56,442 nucleotides of DNA from Bacteroidota bacterium (GCA_013288325.1 JABDCB010000014.1:1-56442); one strand, 5' to 3'. Counted from the stretch's first letter, positions 43,055 through 52,845 are shown. Made by a program: numbers and translations. The notes: generated from the sequence alone by a model not told the origin.

Positions 43055-45724
43055 ATGCAAATGAATTATACCGGTGAACATGTCTGGGCAGGTGCTACCG
43101 GACATTTTTTTATCATCCTATCCTTTACAGCGGCTATTCTTTCTGCAGGATCATACTGCATGGCTGCCCGCGAATCCTTACAGGAAGACGCCTGGAAGAA
43201 ATTAGGACGGCTTGCATTCCGGATACATTCCCTGGCGGTAGCAGGCATCATGGCCACCCTTTTTGTGATGCTTAAAAATCACTTTTTTGAATACCAGTAT
43301 GTATGGCAACACAGTAATCTTGCGATGCCTGCCAAATACATATTCTCTTGTTTCTGGGAAGGTCAGGAAGGTAGTTTCCTTTTATGGACCTTTTGGCATG
43401 TGGTGCTGGGCAATATCCTGATTCGTTATGCAGGTAATTGGGAAGCACCGGTAATGACGGTCTTTTCATTGGTTCAGATCTTTTTAGCCTCCATGCTGCT
43501 GGGAATTTATTTCGGATCGGTACATATCGGAAGCAACCCGTTTTTATTGATGCGTCAGCTACCCGAAAACATCGGATTGCCCTGGACCAAACTTACCGAT
43601 TACCTCCAAAAGATTCCTCTTTTTCAGGATGGACGAGGATTAAATCCTTTGTTACAGAACTATTGGATGACCATCCACCCTCCTACTCTCTTCCTTGGTT
43701 TTGCATCCACACTCGTTCCTTTTGCCTATGCAATAGCCGGCTTATGGAAAGGTAAATTGAGCGAATGGCAAAAACCTGCTCTGCCCTGGACATTTTTTGG
43801 AATCATGATCCTGGGTACCGGTATCCTCATGGGAGGAGCATGGGCCTATGAAGCACTCACCTTTGGTGGTTTCTGGGCCTGGGATCCCGTAGAAAATGCT
43901 TCCCTCGTACCCTGGCTCACCTTTGTAGGTGCCGGGCATGTCATGCTTGTCAATAAAAACAGAAACATATCTCTGTTCAGCACCTTTTTTCTGACCATCA
44001 TTACGTTTATTCTCGTCCTCTACTCCACATTCCTTACCCGAAGCGGTATCCTCGGAAATTCGTCCGTTCATGCCTTTACCGATCTTGGAATGTCCGGGCA
44101 GTTAATGTTGTACCTTCTCTTCTTTGTTTGGATGAGTGTATGTCTGATACTCATTAATAAAAGATTGAGAATCGGCTATACCATTCTGTCTGCCTGTCTG
44201 TTGCTCATCGGTATCTTTACCGGGGCCAAAACAGCATCCGTTTTCTCCTTTGCTTTGCTTTCCATATTGGCGCTTGGAACCGGATATCATTACTATTTTC
44301 CTAAGGAAGAAAAAGAAGAAGCCCTTTGGAGCAGAGAGTTCTGGATGTTTATCGGAGCCATTGTTTTAGGCATCGCTTCTTTCCAGATTATACTTTATAC
44401 TTCTATTCCGGTATTGAATAAAATAATTCAGGTCAATTTTATCCATCACCCGGTTGAAGTGATTCATCATAAAATGCAGCAATGGTTTAACTATAACGGC
44501 TTGGCTAACTTTGCCTCCGGCAAGCTGGCTCCTGAAAAAAACGCCATTGGATTCTATAATAAATGGCAAAGTGTTTTTGCTTTTGTGGTAAGTTTTCTTG
44601 TTGCCTTTGGCCAGTATCTTAAATATAAAGACACTCCCTTTCGTGAATTTTCAAAGAAGCTGATATGGCCTTTCTTTGTTTCTCTTGTATTAGCTATCCT
44701 TATCGGATACGGAATTCCCCGTACAGGCTCCCTGCAGTTTTTTCTGAATGAGTTGCTCTTATTCAGCTGCCTGTTTGCCATTTTAGCCAACCTGGATTAT
44801 TTCAGAAGAATTGGCAAATGGAAAATCGGCAAGTCGGGAGCATCCATTGCACATATCGGGTTTGGACTTATTCTGTTGGGCTGTCTTATCTCCAATGCCG
44901 AGAAAGAGATCATTTCGCAAAATTCGGGAATGGATCTTAAATACATCGATAAAGAGTTGTCTAACAGTAACAATATACTGCTTACGCAGGGCGATACCCT
45001 TAAAATGGGCAGCTATTATTTAACATTCACCGGAAGGAAAAAAGAAGGTATTTATATTTATTTTAATGTAGAGTATCTGAAAAAACAGGAAGACGGAAAA
45101 TATGTGTCATCTTTTGTTTTGAAACCTTTTGTACAATTGAACGACCGCATGGGCAATGTAGCGGAACCGGCCACAAAACATTTTGCCTATAAAGACATTT
45201 ATACCCATGTCAAATTTGCCGAACTCGATGTTCCGGATGATATCAATGGCCAGGATTATACAATCCCCGTTGCCAAAACGATGGCTCGTTTTGATACGGC
45301 TTATAGCAGCAATGGAATGTTGATCCTGGATTCGCTTACCACGCATTTCAGCCATAAAAAATATGGTTTGCCGGATTCTGTTCCTGCTGTTCAGGCAAAT
45401 CTGAGAGCGATTGATATCAATAAAAAAACATATGCGGCACAACCTGTTTTTGCCATCATTGATAATAAAGTTCATTCTGTAGATGATACCATAAAAGCGC
45501 TTGGACTTAAACTCAACTTCTGGAATGTTGATCCTGCGAAAGGAAAAATCAGTATCTACCTTTCGGAACGAAAATCCAACAAAAGAGATTTCATCGTGAT
45601 GGAAGCCATGATCTTTCCATGGATCAATGTACTCTGGATTGGCTGTTTGGTAATGATAACAGGAACGATACTGGCTATACGTGACAGGCTGAAGAAATTG
45701 AAAAAGTCGGTAGTTACCGATTAA
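43055..45724 (+). CDS. ccmF: cytochrome c heme lyase subunit CcmF
   Basis: 889 residues, longer than the E. coli protein (about 650), with a large soluble part (about 620-850) before the last membrane span. The heme-handling motif FGGFWAWDPVENASLVPW is at 270-287, and LQNYWMTIHPP at 200-210 is also conserved. CcmF ligates heme from CcmE to apocytochrome c. The start may be residue 3 (MNYTGEH), 6 bp downstream. Last ccm gene of the cluster; the DUF2520 gene follows after 18 bp. Confidence 0.95.
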   Translation: MQMNYTGEHVWAGATGHFFIILSFTAAILSAGSYCMAARESLQEDAWKKLGRLAFRIHSLAVAGIMATLFVMLKNHFFEYQYVWQHSNLAMPAKYIFSCFWEGQEGSFLLWTFWHVVLGNILIRYAGNWEAPVMTVFSLVQIFLASMLLGIYFGSVHIGSNPFLLMRQLPENIGLPWTKLTDYLQKIPLFQDGRGLNPLLQNYWMTIHPPTLFLGFASTLVPFAYAIAGLWKGKLSEWQKPALPWTFFGIMILGTGILMGGAWAYEALTFGGFWAWDPVENASLVPWLTFVGAGHVMLVNKNRNISLFSTFFLTIITFILVLYSTFLTRSGILGNSSVHAFTDLGMSGQLMLYLLFFVWMSVCLILINKRLRIGYTILSACLLLIGIFTGAKTASVFSFALLSILALGTGYHYYFPKEEKEEALWSREFWMFIGAIVLGIASFQIILYTSIPVLNKIIQVNFIHHPVEVIHHKMQQWFNYNGLANFASGKLAPEKNAIGFYNKWQSVFAFVVSFLVAFGQYLKYKDTPFREFSKKLIWPFFVSLVLAILIGYGIPRTGSLQFFLNELLLFSCLFAILANLDYFRRIGKWKIGKSGASIAHIGFGLILLGCLISNAEKEIISQNSGMDLKYIDKELSNSNNILLTQGDTLKMGSYYLTFTGRKKEGIYIYFNVEYLKKQEDGKYVSSFVLKPFVQLNDRMGNVAEPATKHFAYKDIYTHVKFAELDVPDDINGQDYTIPVAKTMARFDTAYSSNGMLILDSLTTHFSHKKYGLPDSVPAVQANLRAIDINKKTYAAQPVFAIIDNKVHSVDDTIKALGLKLNFWNVDPAKGKISIYLSERKSNKRDFIVMEAMIFPWINVLWIGCLVMITGTILAIRDRLKKLKKSVVTD

Positions 45725-45742
45725 TAAAATGCATATCTGATT

Positions 45743-46528
45743 ATGCTTAAAAGGACTCCGGTTCCATATATACGTATCGTTTTGCTTGGATCAGGCAATC
45801 TGGCCACGCAATTGGGATATGCATTGAGGCAAAGCGGGTTTCATATTACACAGGTTTACAGTCCGAATCTGAAACATGCAAAGGCGCTGGCCCGTCCTTT
45901 AAAAGCAAAAGCAATCTCTTCGATAACGCAGCTGGAAAGTGCTGCTGATGTATATATCCTGGCTGTAAAAGATGATGTGATAGACCGCCTTGCCAAGAAA
46001 CTGCATTTAAAGGATAAGCTGGTCATCCATACTTCCGGCGCTGTGTCTATGGATGTACTTCAGCCGGCATCCTCTTCTGTAGGGGTGTTTTATCCTTTAC
46101 AAACTCTTTCCATAGACCGGAGAGCATCCTGGAAGCAAATTCCCATCTGTATTGAATCGAATACGAAATCAGGTAAAGCCTTGCTTAATAAAATTGCCGG
46201 CCGTTTGAGCGAACAGGTTGTGCCGCTGAATTCACAAGCCAGAAAGCAATTACACCTTGCTGCCGTGTTTGCCTGTAATTTCAGCAATCACATGTATACC
46301 ATTGCCGAGCAACTGCTTAAAAAAGAAAAACTTTCATACCGGCTTTTGGCCCCTCTTATCAGGGAAACAGCTGAAAAAGCAATGGAGCTGGGACCCAAAG
46401 TGGCTCAGACGGGTCCTGCATTAAGGGCAGATCAGAAAACAATGAAAAAACACCTTAAAATGCTTTCGGGAAATAAAAATTACCGGGATCTTTATATAGC
46501 TATCAGCAGGAGTATCAGAAAAAAATGA
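45743..46528 (+). CDS. Rossmann-fold and DUF2520 protein
   Basis: 261 residues. An N-terminal NAD(P)-binding domain (RIVLLGSGNLATQLGYAL, then AADVYILAVKDDVI) is followed by a DUF2520 helical domain (LHLAAVFACNFSNHMYTIAE, LAPLIRETAEKAMELGP, GPALRADQKTMKKHLKML). It resembles pyrroline-5-carboxylate reductase and ketopantoate reductase folds; the substrate is unknown. In Bacteroidota it commonly lies near the UbiA-like and maf genes, as here. Confidence 0.9.
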   Translation: MLKRTPVPYIRIVLLGSGNLATQLGYALRQSGFHITQVYSPNLKHAKALARPLKAKAISSITQLESAADVYILAVKDDVIDRLAKKLHLKDKLVIHTSGAVSMDVLQPASSSVGVFYPLQTLSIDRRASWKQIPICIESNTKSGKALLNKIAGRLSEQVVPLNSQARKQLHLAAVFACNFSNHMYTIAEQLLKKEKLSYRLLAPLIRETAEKAMELGPKVAQTGPALRADQKTMKKHLKMLSGNKNYRDLYIAISRSIRKK

Positions 46529-46574
46529 AAAGAGCCCCGCTAAAGGTTCGCTTTTCATCCTAAATTCGCAGACT

Positions 46575-47627
46575 ATGAAGTCCTTCTTAGCATTTCTTAA
46601 GCTGATCCGCCTCCCTAACCTTCTTATTATTGCTTTCACGCAGTATATGGTGCGTTATTGCATTATCTATCCGGGGTTAAAAGGTACGGAACTCACCCTG
46701 GGAAGCTATTGTCTGAGCCTGCCTCTGGAAGGGTTACAACTGATCATGAATAATCTTGATTTCTTCCTCCTGTCGCTCTGTACGGTTATGATTGCCGCTG
46801 CCGGATATATTATCAATGATTATTTTGATGTAAAAATTGATCGTATCAATAAACCGGATGATATGGTGATTGATAAAGGAATTCGCCGGAGAGTAGCTAT
46901 GGGAGCACATATAGTCATTAACTCCATCGCCTTTATAATCGGATGCTGGCTATCCTGGAAATACGACTTTTTTTACCCGGGTACTTTTATCTTCGGAATA
47001 TCCATCGTCCTGCTCTGGTTTTATTCTACCAATTTCAAACGTATGTTCCTGATTGGAAACCTTACTGTGGCATTCCTTACGGGTATGGTACCGCTTATCG
47101 TTGCCTTGTTTGAACTCAAGCTCCAGCTTCATGCTAACGGAAGGTGTTTTGTGCTGGCAAAAGCAGATCTGAAGCCTATATTCATGATTGTTTTTGTTTT
47201 TTCCGCTTTCGCCTTCCTGGTTACTTTGCTACGCGAGATTATTAAAGATATAGAGGATTATGAAGGAGACAGTGAATTGGGTTGTACCACCCTTGCCGTT
47301 TCTTTCGGAATTAACCGATCAGCCAGGCTGGTGGCCTTGCTCAGTTTTGTGATTATGATTATTCTGAGCCTGATTCAGATGAAACAGTTTTATCATGATG
47401 ATACCCATGCAGCGGATATGAGCTCTTTCTGGTACTTCACCTTTGCCCTGCAACTTCCTTTTCTGTTGTTGATTATCCGCTTGCTCACGGCCACCGAAAA
47501 AAAGCACTTTACACTGGCCGGAGGATTTACCAAGCTGATCATGCTTAGCGGTATCTGTTATTTGTTTCTGTACCGGAAGTTGATCCTGGATGCATTGCAA
47601 ATAATACACGATCAAATGGAGCAATAA
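46575..47627 (+). CDS. UbiA-family prenyltransferase (geranylgeranylglycerol-phosphate GGTase-like)
   Basis: 350 residues, about eight membrane spans. Both Asp-rich prenyl-diphosphate sites are visible: NDYFDVKID at 81-89 and DIEDYEGDSELG in the second half, followed by TTLAVSFG. Bacteroidota proteins of this type are annotated as geranylgeranylglycerol-phosphate transferases because of similarity to archaeal lipid enzymes. The real acceptor in this phylum is not known to me; menaquinone or heme A type acceptors remain possible. Confidence 0.85.
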   Translation: MKSFLAFLKLIRLPNLLIIAFTQYMVRYCIIYPGLKGTELTLGSYCLSLPLEGLQLIMNNLDFFLLSLCTVMIAAAGYIINDYFDVKIDRINKPDDMVIDKGIRRRVAMGAHIVINSIAFIIGCWLSWKYDFFYPGTFIFGISIVLLWFYSTNFKRMFLIGNLTVAFLTGMVPLIVALFELKLQLHANGRCFVLAKADLKPIFMIVFVFSAFAFLVTLLREIIKDIEDYEGDSELGCTTLAVSFGINRSARLVALLSFVIMIILSLIQMKQFYHDDTHAADMSSFWYFTFALQLPFLLLIIRLLTATEKKHFTLAGGFTKLIMLSGICYLFLYRKLILDALQIIHDQMEQ

Positions 47628-47630
47628 GGT

Positions 47631-48197
47631 ATGAACAAACATCGGATCATTCTTGCTTCCAAATCACCTCGTCGTCAGTATCTGTTAAAGGAATTAGGAC
47701 TTGATTTCGAAATCAGGACCAAGGATACGGATGAATCATTTCCTCCCGGTTTAGTGGCAGAAGGCATCCCGCTTTATCTGAGCAGGAAAAAAGCCCTTGC
47801 TTTTAAAAATGAACTTACCCCCGGAGAATTACTAATCGCGGCCGATACCGTTGTATGGATCAATAATCAGGTGCTGAATAAGCCGGTTGATCATGCCGAT
47901 GCAGTACGTATGCTAAAAATGCTTTCTGGCAACATGCATCAGGTGTTTACCGGTGTTTGTCTTTCTTCAACGGAGAAAACAGTTTCTTTTTTTGCTGAAA
48001 CCAAGGTGTATTTCAAACCACTTACGGATCAGGAAATAGATCATTATATACATCATTCCAAACCTTTTGATAAGGCAGGATCATACGGAGCACAAGATTG
48101 GATAGGGCTTGTAGGCGTAAAAAGGATAGAAGGAACCTACTTTAATGTCATGGGCCTGCCCATGTTTGAATTGTATCAGGAACTTCAGAAATTCTGA
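47631..48197 (+). CDS. maf: Maf-family nucleotide pyrophosphatase
   Basis: 188 residues. Signature ILASKSPRRQYLLKELGLDF at the N-terminus and IAADTVVW with the catalytic Asp; also KPFDKAGSYGAQDWIG. Hydrolyses non-canonical or pyrimidine nucleoside triphosphates, here most like the dTTP/UTP type. Starts 3 bp after the UbiA stop, so co-translated. Confidence 0.94.
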   Translation: MNKHRIILASKSPRRQYLLKELGLDFEIRTKDTDESFPPGLVAEGIPLYLSRKKALAFKNELTPGELLIAADTVVWINNQVLNKPVDHADAVRMLKMLSGNMHQVFTGVCLSSTEKTVSFFAETKVYFKPLTDQEIDHYIHHSKPFDKAGSYGAQDWIGLVGVKRIEGTYFNVMGLPMFELYQELQKF

Positions 48198-48229
48198 ACC
48201 GAAAATCCGATATAATCAGAGATTATCCC

Positions 48230-50239
48230 CTACTTGGTTTCGTAGATATGGTTTAACAGCAAATCCTTCAGCAGCATCCGTTTCTTTTTGTAGACAGCCG
48301 TTACAAACGCATCTTTAATACCTGCATTAACCACCTTTTTCTTTAATGCATATACTTCATTCAAGGTGTTTACCTTTCCAACAGTGAAGCGTGTAATTCC
48401 ATCTTCTCCCTTATTCTTCTGAATCTTTCCGATTTTGAACAAGGCCGAATAATTGAAGTGTTCGGAAAGATTAAAGGCTCCTACCTGCACCCTGTATTCA
48501 AGCCCTTCCACCTTCACATCTCCGTATTTGCTGATCATTTCAGCAAGGGTCATGGATGGGGTCTTACCCGCTGTTGTATCTTTTATAAGAGCCAATGAAT
48601 CCTGAATACGTTTCATCCGGGCTTTATAGGCTTCTGTAAAAAACTGCACGTCAATCGTTGATTCCAGGAATGAATCAACTTTCTCGGTATTCAGATGTTT
48701 CACTTGTTCGTCAAAGCCATTGGTTTTATACACAATTTTGAAATCACTGCCCGGTTTCATATTCATGAGGTATTTTCCGGTCACTGTGTTGGAATGGCGG
48801 GTAAACTCTGTTTTCTTTTTTTCATCCACTACTGTAATGGTGGCATCTACCGCTTTGTCATCAACCGTTACGGTACCTTTTACCATAACCAGACGGGTTT
48901 TGCGGCCTAAGCCTTCTACCAGATAAATATCCTGCTGTCCGAATCCGCCAGCTTTTCCGGAAGAGTAATATCCTCTGTTGCCATCAGCTACCGGATAAAA
49001 ATACAAATCATCATCAGGCGTGTTAATCGGGTAACCCAGGTTAATGGGATCAAGCCATACCGAGTCATCTACCTGTACCGAAACAAAAATATCATTCCCT
49101 CCCATCCCCGGATGGCCGTCTGAATTAAAGAAAAGAGAAACTCCGTCAGGTGCTATCACCGGGCTGTCATCATTGTATTCTGAATTGATCTTTGGTCCGA
49201 GGTTTTTAACATTACCCCAACTGCCATCAGGTTGCAATACCGCCGAATAAATATCCCTGCCGCCGAAACCTCCGGGACGTTCACTTGAAAAGTAAAGGGT
49301 GCGTTCGTCAGGTGAGAGAGAGGCACTGCCTTCCCATGCATCGGTATTCACATCTCCTTTTAATCGTTCCGGTTCGCTCCAACGCGTACCTTCCAGCTTA
49401 CTCATGTAAATATCCCCGATATCTCCGGGTGAGTTACGGAATACCAGCAATTTCTGTCCGTCATTGGACAATGCTATAGCAGCATCCGGTCCGTCGGTAT
49501 TAATGGTTGAAATAGGATCCGGGTAAGCCCAATGGCCAGCACTGTCTTTATGTGATTCGAATATGTCTTCCAGATACTGACCTGATTCATCCTGTTTGCC
49601 GGGTTCACTTTGAAGTCCTCCCATACAACGCGGCCCCGTATAGGTATAGATCAATGTATATTCATCCGATGAAACGGTGGGGCAATATTCTGAATTCTCA
49701 GTGTTAACAGGTGGTCCGAGATTCGTGATTTCGGCCTTTACCGGATGAGAATACATTTCTTTTCCGGTAATGCAATCGGCAATCATACGATCTACCTGTT
49801 TCTCCTTACCCTTGCCCCTTTTTGAAGCTTTGAACTCATTATATAGTACAATAGCTTCATCAAAACGATAATTCAGGTGATTGGCTCTTCCAAGATAATA
49901 TAGAAAGTCGGTTTTTTTAAATTTTTTCTTATCCAGACGGCCCAGATAATCAAGGGATTTGGATTTATCGCCGGCCGAGTTTACATAACATACTCCTAAA
50001 CGGAAAAGCAATACCCGTTCTTCCGGGAAATCCTGTTCCAGCTTCTTATACAGAACCATTGCCTGGGTATAATTCTGCTCTCCGAAATAATATTCTGCCT
50101 TATCAAAAGTCTTACGATCTTCTTCTTTCTGAAGAAAATGTTTTTTCTTTTTCTTGGCTTGTCCGGAATCATCTCCCTGGGAAAAAACTAAAAATGGAAG
50201 AGCGATAAGAACAAATAATATATAAAATCGATGTTTCAT
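48230..50239 (-). CDS. envelope protein with TPR, PD40 propeller and SPOR-like C-terminus
   Basis: 669 residues. Signal peptide (1-20, ending FLVFSQ); Lys-rich stretch; TPR-like helices (about 40-170); PD40/TolB-type propeller (about 180-440; repeats such as SLSPDERTLYFSSERPGG, VIAPDGVSLFFNSDGHPG and GYYSSGKAGGFGQQDIYLV); a carboxypeptidase-like beta domain (about 450-540); and a SPOR-like end (EYRVQVGAFNLSEHF). It resembles the PorE/OmpA-PD40 proteins of Bacteroidota but has a SPOR-like end in place of OmpA. Probably periplasmic and peptidoglycan-linked. Single gene. Confidence 0.85.
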   Translation of the reverse strand: MKHRFYILFVLIALPFLVFSQGDDSGQAKKKKKHFLQKEEDRKTFDKAEYYFGEQNYTQAMVLYKKLEQDFPEERVLLFRLGVCYVNSAGDKSKSLDYLGRLDKKKFKKTDFLYYLGRANHLNYRFDEAIVLYNEFKASKRGKGKEKQVDRMIADCITGKEMYSHPVKAEITNLGPPVNTENSEYCPTVSSDEYTLIYTYTGPRCMGGLQSEPGKQDESGQYLEDIFESHKDSAGHWAYPDPISTINTDGPDAAIALSNDGQKLLVFRNSPGDIGDIYMSKLEGTRWSEPERLKGDVNTDAWEGSASLSPDERTLYFSSERPGGFGGRDIYSAVLQPDGSWGNVKNLGPKINSEYNDDSPVIAPDGVSLFFNSDGHPGMGGNDIFVSVQVDDSVWLDPINLGYPINTPDDDLYFYPVADGNRGYYSSGKAGGFGQQDIYLVEGLGRKTRLVMVKGTVTVDDKAVDATITVVDEKKKTEFTRHSNTVTGKYLMNMKPGSDFKIVYKTNGFDEQVKHLNTEKVDSFLESTIDVQFFTEAYKARMKRIQDSLALIKDTTAGKTPSMTLAEMISKYGDVKVEGLEYRVQVGAFNLSEHFNYSALFKIGKIQKNKGEDGITRFTVGKVNTLNEVYALKKKVVNAGIKDAFVTAVYKKKRMLLKDLLLNHIYETK

Positions 50240-50247
50240 AATATAGC

Positions 50248-50255
50248 CAAAGATA
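50248..50255 (-). promoter_or_regulatory. TAnnTTTG promoter box of the PD40/SPOR gene
   Basis: TATCTTTG on the minus strand, 8 bp before the ATG at 50239; very short leader. Confidence 0.65.
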
Positions 50256-50299
50256 GCTTAATTTGTCAAAATAACAACTGTATAATCCGAAGTATCAAT

Positions 50300-51535
50300 T
50301 CATTCGCTCTGATTCACGTCTGACATGGCATGCGCTGCAATCCATCCAGTGGTCCAGGCCGACTGGAAATTAAAGCCTCCCGTCAATCCGTCAATATCAA
50401 GCACCTCCCCGGCAAAATAGAGATTGGGGCGTATTTTGCTTTCCATCGTGCGGAAATCAACTTCCGACAATTTGATGCCTCCGCAGGTTACAAACTCATC
50501 TTTAAAAGTGGTTTTTCCGTTTACAGCATAGGTATCTCTAATTAGTTTTTCTGTCAGGTTCTGTATATTCTTGTTTGTCATTTCAGCCCATTTCAGGGTA
50601 GGAAGTATTCCTGCTTCATCCAGCAGATACTCCCAAAGCCGCCGTGGAAGATTAAAAAGGGGATGTGAATAAACAAGCCGGTTGTTCCAATCCTTTCGGA
50701 ATACTATTAATTCCTGTTTAAGCTGCTCTTCATTAGCCTCTCCGATCCAGGAAATACGAATTTTAAAATTGTAATTCATATCCTTCAACTCCCTCGAAGC
50801 CCAGGCCGAAAGCTTTAATACGGCTGGCCCGCTAAAACCCCAATGGGTTATAAGCAAAGGGCCTTTGATCAGATAAGAAAGTCCTTCAATACGTATCAAT
50901 GCTTCCGGAACGGATAATCCCATCAGCTTTCGTACTTCGGTGCCGGGAACATTAAAAGTGAATAAAGAAGGTACGGGAGGCTGTATACTATGCCCCAGCG
51001 AAGTGAGCCAGTCGTAAGAAGCAGCTTTGGGGCTGCCACCAGTAGCAATCAATACTTTATCTGCAAAAAGGGCAGCTCCAGTAACAAGCTGAAGAGAGAA
51101 TCCTTCTTTATCGGGAAGGAGTTGTTTAATATCTGTTCCGGTTTTAATACGAACTCCCAGCCGGTCAGCCTCCTCCATCAAACACCTCACGATGGTTTCC
51201 GATTGATTGGTTTCCGGAAACATGCGTCCGTCTTCCTCAGTATGGAGGTTTACGCCTCTCGACTGAAACCATTCCACGGTATCGCGTGTGCTGAAACGGC
51301 TGAAAGCACCTCTCAATGCTTTTGCTCCCCGTGGATAATAACCGGTGAGCACGGAGTTTTCAAAACAGGCATGGGTTACATTACAACGCCCACCACCCGA
51401 AATTCTAACTTTAGCAAGCAGCTTTTGGGTTTTCTCTACAATACATACATCGTATTCCGGCTGCAGTCTTTTTAAGTTGACTGCCGCAAAAAAGCCAGCT
51501 GCACCACCTCCTATGATCACCACCCGTTTATTCAT
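50300..51535 (-). CDS. YhiN/HI0933-family flavoprotein
   Basis: 411 residues. FAD dinucleotide site VVIIGGGAAGFFAAVNL at the N-terminus, the family hallmark KLLAKVRISGGGRCNVTHACF, and the C-terminal FAGEVLDIDGLTGGFNFQSA. Predicted NAD(P)/FAD-dependent oxidoreductase or tRNA/rRNA-related flavoprotein; the reaction is unknown. The length is normal. It is transcribed divergently from the SPFH gene. Confidence 0.92.
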   Translation of the reverse strand: MNKRVVIIGGGAAGFFAAVNLKRLQPEYDVCIVEKTQKLLAKVRISGGGRCNVTHACFENSVLTGYYPRGAKALRGAFSRFSTRDTVEWFQSRGVNLHTEEDGRMFPETNQSETIVRCLMEEADRLGVRIKTGTDIKQLLPDKEGFSLQLVTGAALFADKVLIATGGSPKAASYDWLTSLGHSIQPPVPSLFTFNVPGTEVRKLMGLSVPEALIRIEGLSYLIKGPLLITHWGFSGPAVLKLSAWASRELKDMNYNFKIRISWIGEANEEQLKQELIVFRKDWNNRLVYSHPLFNLPRRLWEYLLDEAGILPTLKWAEMTNKNIQNLTEKLIRDTYAVNGKTTFKDEFVTCGGIKLSEVDFRTMESKIRPNLYFAGEVLDIDGLTGGFNFQSAWTTGWIAAHAMSDVNQSE

Positions 51536-51618
51536 CGGTCACAATTTTAATGAATTTTTCTCCGCTACAGACAGATATTAAATTTCTTTCTGCATTTGCC
51601 GGTTTCATAAAAATCGCT

Positions 51619-51626
51619 TAGGTTTG
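51619..51626 (+). promoter_or_regulatory. full Bacteroidota promoter of the SPFH gene
   Basis: TAGGTTTG with TTTG at 51595-51598, spacer 20 bp, the textbook -33/-7 layout. The ATG lies 34 bp downstream. Confidence 0.7.
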
Positions 51627-51660
51627 ATTATTCTATTGAAAACCACCAAAACCTTCGTCC

Positions 51661-52791
51661 ATGGGCTTATTTGACAAAATCAGAAATGAATTTATTGATA
51701 TAATTGAGTGGCAGGATGATACCAGCGATACCATCGTATGGCATTTTCCCCGTTACCAGAATGAGATCAAAATGGGAGCTAAACTCACTGTTCGTGAGTC
51801 TCAGGTAGCGGTATTTATGAATGAAGGTAAGATTGCCGATGTGTTTCAGCCTGGGATGTATACCCTGGAAACACAGAATATGCCGATTATGACCACCCTG
51901 AAAGGATGGAAATATGGCTTCAACAGTCCTTTCAAAGCCGATGTGTTCTTTCTCAGCACCCGTCAGTTTCTGGATCAGAAATGGGGCACTAAAAACCCGA
52001 TTACCCTGGATGATGAGCGTTTTGGAATGATTGAACTGCGGGCTTTCGGATCTTTTGCCTTTCGTGTAACCGATGCCGCAAAATTTCTGAAAGAGGTATC
52101 AGGTACAGAAAGTACATATACAACGGAAGAAGTAACAGGCCAGCTGAAAAGCTTGATCGTTACGAAGTTTACCAATGCCGTTGGAGCCGGAAATATTCCT
52201 ATTGAGAAATTCGCAGCCAATCTGGAAGATTTAAGCAAACTGGGGCAGGATAAACTCAATACCGATTTTGCCGATTACGGTTTAACGATCATGCGTTTTC
52301 TGGTAGAGAATGTAAGCATGCCCGAAGAGCTCAAGAAAGAGATCTTTGAATACAGCCGTCTGAATAAAATAGATATCAATAAACTGGCTCAGATGAAAGC
52401 AGCCAAATCCATTGAGATTGCTGCTGCCAATCAGGGCACCATGGGTATGGGCATGGGAATGGGTATGGGAATGGGCATGGGAAATATGATGACCAATGTG
52501 ATGGGATCCAACATGATGGGCAACCAGCAGAACCAGAACCAACAACAGCAGCAAACAACGAATATGCCTCCGCCAATGCCGGCACAGGTTCAGTATTTTA
52601 TGGCTGTAAACGGACAACAGGCCGGTCCATTTAATGAGCAGCAGCTGATGCAGATGGCTCAAAGCGGCCAGCTAACCCGTGAAACGCTGGTATGGAAAAA
52701 CGGAATGGCAGCCTGGCAAGCAGCTGGACAAGTAGTAGAGCTGTCCGGGCTTTTCGGTAGCATTCCTCCTCCAATGCCTCCTGCTGTATAA
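51661..52791 (+). CDS. SPFH-domain protein with GYF_2 domain (YdjI-like)
   Basis: 376 residues. The SPFH/virion-core-like domain spans about 1-240 (MGLFDKIRNEFIDIIEWQDD, ELRAFGSFAFRVTDAAKFL, EYSRLNKIDINKLAQMKAAK). Residues 261-274 are seven Met-Gly pairs, then an N/Q-rich linker, and residues 317-376 are a GYF_2 (DUF4339) domain (YFMAVNGQQAGPFNEQQL, TLVWKNGMAAWQAAGQV). It has no membrane segment. In B. subtilis the homologous YdjI works with zinc-ribbon protein YdjG and PspA at the membrane; the next gene here is a zinc-ribbon membrane protein. Confidence 0.9.
   Translation: MGLFDKIRNEFIDIIEWQDDTSDTIVWHFPRYQNEIKMGAKLTVRESQVAVFMNEGKIADVFQPGMYTLETQNMPIMTTLKGWKYGFNSPFKADVFFLSTRQFLDQKWGTKNPITLDDERFGMIELRAFGSFAFRVTDAAKFLKEVSGTESTYTTEEVTGQLKSLIVTKFTNAVGAGNIPIEKFAANLEDLSKLGQDKLNTDFADYGLTIMRFLVENVSMPEELKKEIFEYSRLNKIDINKLAQMKAAKSIEIAAANQGTMGMGMGMGMGMGMGNMMTNVMGSNMMGNQQNQNQQQQQTTNMPPPMPAQVQYFMAVNGQQAGPFNEQQLMQMAQSGQLTRETLVWKNGMAAWQAAGQVVELSGLFGSIPPPMPPAV
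52441..52482 (+). repeat. in-frame ATGGGN hexamer repeat (seven copies)
   Basis: Seven tandem ATGGGN units encode Met-Gly pairs inside the SPFH gene. Only the third Gly base varies (T, C, A), so length change would stay in frame. Confidence 0.85.
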
Positions 52792-52803
52792 TATTATACC
52801 GGT

Positions 52804-52845
52804 AAATCATAATTCTTAAATCTTAATTTATAATTCCTAAATCCT
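52804..52845 (+). repeat. AAATCNT heptamer array (six units) before the zinc-ribbon gene
   Basis: Six head-to-tail heptamers in perfect register: AAATCAT, AATTCTT, AAATCTT, AATTTAT, AATTCCT, AAATCCT. They end 3 bp before the ATG at 52849, so they fill the leader between the SPFH and zinc-ribbon genes. Confidence 0.65.

Noticed and set aside
48212-48226. Small hairpin ATAATC-AGA-GATTAT between maf and the PD40 gene as terminator
   Set aside because: Short AT-rich stem, 3-nt loop and no T-run; not convincing.
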